Below are positions 61,348 through 64,000 of a stretch of 64,000 nt of DNA, piece after piece (positions within the stretch are counted from its first letter, which is position 1; every line of letters begins with the position of its first letter). Source of the stretch: Erwinia phyllosphaerae (GTDB lineage Bacteria; Pseudomonadota; Gammaproteobacteria; Enterobacterales; Enterobacteriaceae); the NCBI RefSeq assembly GCF_019132875.1, contig NZ_JAHSPF010000005.1:1-64000 (forward strand), in the 5' to 3' direction. The notes under the pieces were generated by a model. The model was not told the origin of the DNA. It made no database searches and saw only the letters and a program-made list of their open reading frames with translations. A program made the position numbers and the translations under genes.

Positions 61348-62130
61348 ATGTTAATACGTGCACTGGCGTCTGTCGGACGCCAGGGAATCAATACCTGCGC
61401 TTCCTTTGGCCGGGCCGGACTGATGCTGTTCCATGCGCTAATCGGCGTGCCGCGCTTTCATAAGCACGCGCCGTTAGTGATTAAACAGCTTTACAGCATT
61501 GGCGTCCTGTCGCTGCTGATTATCGTGGTGTCCGGCTTGTTCATCGGAATGGTGCTCGGTTTGCAGGGCTACCTGGTGCTGAACACTTACGGCGCGGACA
61601 GCAGCCTTGGCATGCTGGTGGCGCTGTCGCTATTGCGCGAGCTTGGGCCAGTCGTGACGGCGCTGCTGTTTGCGGGCCGCGCAGGTTCAGCGCTAACGGC
61701 GGAAATTGGCCTGATGAAAGCGACCGAGCAGCTCTCCAGCATGGAAATGATGGCGGTGGATCCGCTGCGCAGGATCATCTCTCCTCGCTTCTGGGCCGGA
61801 TTTATCAGTATGCCGCTGCTGACGTTAATTTTTGTTGCGGTGGGGATTATGGGTGGCGCTATTGTCGGCGTGAGCTGGAAAGGCATCGACAGCGGCTTTT
61901 TCTGGTCGGCGATGCAAAACGCCGTCGATATCCGCACCGATATTATTAACTGCGTGATAAAAAGCGCTGTTTTTGCCTTTACCGTCACCTGGATTGCGTT
62001 ATTTAACGGTTATGACGCTGTCCCTACTTCTGAAGGGATTAGTCGGGCGACGACGCGTACCGTAGTGCATGCTTCTCTGGCTGTGCTCGGTTTAGATTTT
62101 GTGCTGACGGCACTGATGTTTGGGAACTGA
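61348..62130 (+). CDS. mlaE: Mla ABC transporter permease MlaE (260 aa)
   Basis: Integral-membrane permease with five to six helices. The family block [25 protein letters not shown] is clear. It starts 4 bases after mlaF. Confidence 0.97.
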   Translation: MLIRALASVGRQGINTCASFGRAGLMLFHALIGVPRFHKHAPLVIKQLYSIGVLSLLIIVVSGLFIGMVLGLQGYLVLNTYGADSSLGMLVALSLLRELGPVVTALLFAGRAGSALTAEIGLMKATEQLSSMEMMAVDPLRRIISPRFWAGFISMPLLTLIFVAVGIMGGAIVGVSWKGIDSGFFWSAMQNAVDIRTDIINCVIKSAVFAFTVTWIALFNGYDAVPTSEGISRATTRTVVHASLAVLGLDFVLTALMFGN

Positions 62131-62134
62131 TGCA

Positions 62135-62668
62135 ATGCAATCGAAAAAAAGCGAAATTTGGGTAGGGGTCTTTTTACTGTTGGCACTTTGTGCGGCGCTG
62201 TTTCTCTGCCTGCGGGTGGCCGATCTTAAATCTTTAGGCAGCGAGCCAACCTGGCGGCTCTATGCAACCTTCGACAACATTGGCGGGCTAAAAAGCGGAT
62301 CGCCAGTGAAAATCGGCGGCGTAGTGGTGGGGCGCGTAACGGATATCGGGCTGGATGAAAAAACCTATTTACCGCGCGTCTCTATGGATATTGAAGATAA
62401 ATATAACCAGCTGCCCGACACCAGCTCGCTGGCGGTCAGAACGTCTGGCCTGCTTGGCGAACAGTATCTGGCGCTGAACGTCGGTTTTGACGACCCTGAC
62501 ATGGGAACGGCTATGCTTAAGGACGGCAGTACCATTCAGGACACCAAGTCTGCAATGGTACTGGAAGATCTGATTGGCCAGTTCCTGTACAAAAGCGGCA
62601 ACGGTAACGACAGTAAAAATGCTGCTGAACCGAACGGCTCTGCGCCAGCCGCCGCGACTAACCCATAA
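62135..62668 (+). CDS. mlaD: Mla MCE-domain protein MlaD (177 aa)
   Basis: Bitopic protein whose MCE domain forms a hexameric lipid pore. One N-terminal helix (about 8-26) precedes the MCE domain ([21 protein letters not shown]) and a Ser/Asn/Ala-rich tail. I chose [11 protein letters not shown] as start; an ATG 5 codons earlier is possible but overlaps mlaE. Confidence 0.95.
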   Translation: MQSKKSEIWVGVFLLLALCAALFLCLRVADLKSLGSEPTWRLYATFDNIGGLKSGSPVKIGGVVVGRVTDIGLDEKTYLPRVSMDIEDKYNQLPDTSSLAVRTSGLLGEQYLALNVGFDDPDMGTAMLKDGSTIQDTKSAMVLEDLIGQFLYKSGNGNDSKNAAEPNGSAPAAATNP

Positions 62669-62679
62669 GAGGACCAGTA

Positions 62680-63315
62680 ATGTTTAAACGTTTCCTGATG
62701 GTGGCAATGTTAGTTATTGCCCCGATTGCGGCTAATGCCGCCGCAGACCAGACCAATCCTTACAAGCTGATGAATGAAGCAGCGGCAAAAACCTTTACCC
62801 GCCTGAAAAGCGAACAGCCTAAAATCAAGCAGGATCCCAACTATCTGCGCCAAATCGTGCGTGAAGAGCTACTGCCTTACGTGCAGATTAAGTACGCTGG
62901 CGCGCTGGTGCTGGGCCGTTATTACAAAGAGGCAACGCCTGCCCAGCGCGAAGCCTATTTCAAAGCTTTTGCTGACTATCTGGCTCAGGCCTATGGCCAG
63001 GCGCTGGCGCTTTATCATGGTCAAACCTATCAGATTGCACCTGAGCAGCCGTATGGCGACGCTACCATTATTGCTATTCGCGTTTCTATTATCGATCCTA
63101 ACGGCCGCCCACCGGTTCGCCTGGACTTCCAGTGGCGCAAAAACAGCCGCACGGGTGACTGGCAGGCTTATGACATGATTGCCGAAGGCGTCAGCATGAT
63201 CTCCACCAAGCAAAATGAATGGGCGGGCGTACTGCGTCAGAAAGGCGTTGACGGTCTGACCAGCGTGCTGGAAAACGCGTCTAAGCAGCCAATCACGCTG
63301 GATAAACAGCAGTAA
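62680..63315 (+). CDS. mlaC: periplasmic phospholipid carrier MlaC (211 aa)
   Basis: Shuttles phospholipids between the MlaA-porin complex and MlaFEDB. Signal peptide ([20 protein letters not shown] then AADQ), then the Ttg2/MlaC domain ([24 protein letters not shown]-like block, split by position). The mlaB start overlaps its stop by one base. Confidence 0.97.
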   Translation: MFKRFLMVAMLVIAPIAANAAADQTNPYKLMNEAAAKTFTRLKSEQPKIKQDPNYLRQIVREELLPYVQIKYAGALVLGRYYKEATPAQREAYFKAFADYLAQAYGQALALYHGQTYQIAPEQPYGDATIIAIRVSIIDPNGRPPVRLDFQWRKNSRTGDWQAYDMIAEGVSMISTKQNEWAGVLRQKGVDGLTSVLENASKQPITLDKQQ

Positions 63316-63605
63316 TGAACATTAACTGGCGCACCGACGCGAACCGGCTCTATCTGGCTGGCGAACTGGAGCGGGAAACGCTGCTGCCACTCTGGGAGCA
63401 GCGCAACAGCGTAATGAAACAGATTGATACCATTGATGTCTCCGCGCTGGAGCGCGTGGACTCCGCTGGTCTGGCGCTGCTGGTGCATCTGCGCCAGACC
63501 GCGCTGCAACAGGGAAAAGTGCCGAGTTTTACGGGCATTACGGACAAGCTGCGTTCCCTGATTGCGCTGTATAACCTGCAACAGTTTATTACCTCCGACC
63601 GCTAA
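63315..63605 (+). CDS. mlaB: Mla STAS-domain subunit MlaB (96 aa)
   Basis: Small cytoplasmic STAS protein that binds MlaF and stabilises the transporter. The motif SALERVDSAGLALLVHL is the STAS loop. Last gene of mlaFEDCB. Confidence 0.96.
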   Translation: MNINWRTDANRLYLAGELERETLLPLWEQRNSVMKQIDTIDVSALERVDSAGLALLVHLRQTALQQGKVPSFTGITDKLRSLIALYNLQQFITSDR

Positions 63606-63629
63606 TCTTCATAAGCGGGCCTTTGTCTG

Positions 63630-63661
63630 AAAAAGCCTCTGCTGCCGCAGAGGCTTTTTTG
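63630..63661 (+). terminator. Rho-independent terminator of mlaFEDCB
   Basis: An 11-bp perfect stem AAAGCCTCTGC-TGCC-GCAGAGGCTTT is followed by TTT. Confidence 0.92.
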
Positions 63662-63728
63662 CCTGTTTAAGACAGCGCCACTTTCCACTAATATGTGTGC
63701 CTGTTTATTATCGAGCGAATAAAACATC

Positions 63729-63983
63729 ATGGAAACCAGTGAAATTCAGGCCGTGCTGATGGAGGCGCTGCCTCTTCAGGAAGCCATTGTGACCGGTGAT
63801 GGCAGCCATTTTCAGGTTATCGCCGTGGGCGAGCTGTTTGGCGAACTGAGCCGCGTGAAGAAGCAGCAGGCGGTCTATGCGCCGCTGATGGCTTATCTTG
63901 CTGATAACCGCATTCACGCGCTGTCTATCAAGACCTATACCCCAGAAGAATGGGCTCGCGACCGTAAGCTGAACGGTTTTTAA
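63729..63983 (+). CDS. ibaG: BolA-family acid stress protein IbaG (84 aa)
   Basis: BolA-like protein that binds monothiol glutaredoxin with an iron-sulfur cluster and acts in acid stress. The family helix-turn-strand [31 protein letters not shown] (as one domain) and the conserved C-terminal [11 protein letters not shown] are intact. In E. coli murA follows; the window ends before that. Confidence 0.95.
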   Translation: METSEIQAVLMEALPLQEAIVTGDGSHFQVIAVGELFGELSRVKKQQAVYAPLMAYLADNRIHALSIKTYTPEEWARDRKLNGF

Positions 63984-64000
63984 GCCGCTGTCTTCATCGC

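Overview
The window is a stretch of chromosomal backbone from a gammaproteobacterium of the order Enterobacterales. Family-level protein resemblance and gene order (fis-dusB-prmA-panF-accCB-aroQ, mreBCD-maf-rng-yhdP-tldD-aaeRXAB, argR-mdh-degSQ-zapG-zapE-rplM-rpsI-sspAB, arcB-mtgA-ptsO-rapZ-ptsN-hpf-rpoN-lptBAC-kdsCD-yrbG, mlaFEDCB-ibaG) follow the E. coli 3.3-3.4 Mb region almost gene by gene. Several local differences (lpxP beside fis, msrPQ beside aroQ, an aldehyde dehydrogenase beside aaeB, no nan/yhc cluster, no gltD) suggest an Erwiniaceae member such as Erwinia, Pantoea or Mixta. That genus-level guess is inference. No rRNA, tRNA, IS element, prophage or CRISPR array was seen.

Layout: 1-162 is a hexanucleotide repeat running off the left edge. 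0.2-9.8 kb is a minus-strand block for lipid A acylation (lpxP), nucleoid/tRNA modification (dusB-fis), ribosomal protein methylation and pantothenate uptake (yhdT-panF-prmA), fatty acid precursor synthesis (aroQ-accB-accC) and periplasmic methionine sulfoxide repair (msrPQ). 10.0-11.2 kb is acuI, whose 3' end has been multiplied into six 40-bp tandem copies. 11.4-23.8 kb is a plus-strand block for Csr sRNA turnover, cell shape and RNA/envelope functions. 23.8-31.6 kb holds the AaeRXAB aromatic acid efflux system with an extra aldehyde dehydrogenase, yhcO, two yhcN paralogues and argR. 32-39.9 kb carries mdh, the DegS/DegQ proteases, the division proteins ZapG/ZapE, rplM-rpsI and sspAB.

39.9-47.3 kb is the most unusual part. 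At the place where E. coli has gltBD, there is a very long, divergent glutamate synthase large subunit (1844 aa) followed, in place of gltD, by a CysJ-type FMN/FAD diflavin reductase. I infer a glutamate synthase driven by a CysJ-like NADPH reductase instead of the GltD iron-sulfur flavoprotein.

48.2-50.6 kb is arcB, with the small RNA ArcZ encoded antisense at its 3' end. elbB and yhcC, which flank arcB in E. coli, are absent and leave long non-coding gaps. 51.4-64 kb returns to the conserved mtgA, PTS-Ntr/rpoN, LPS transport/Kdo and Mla lipid transport genes, ending at ibaG.
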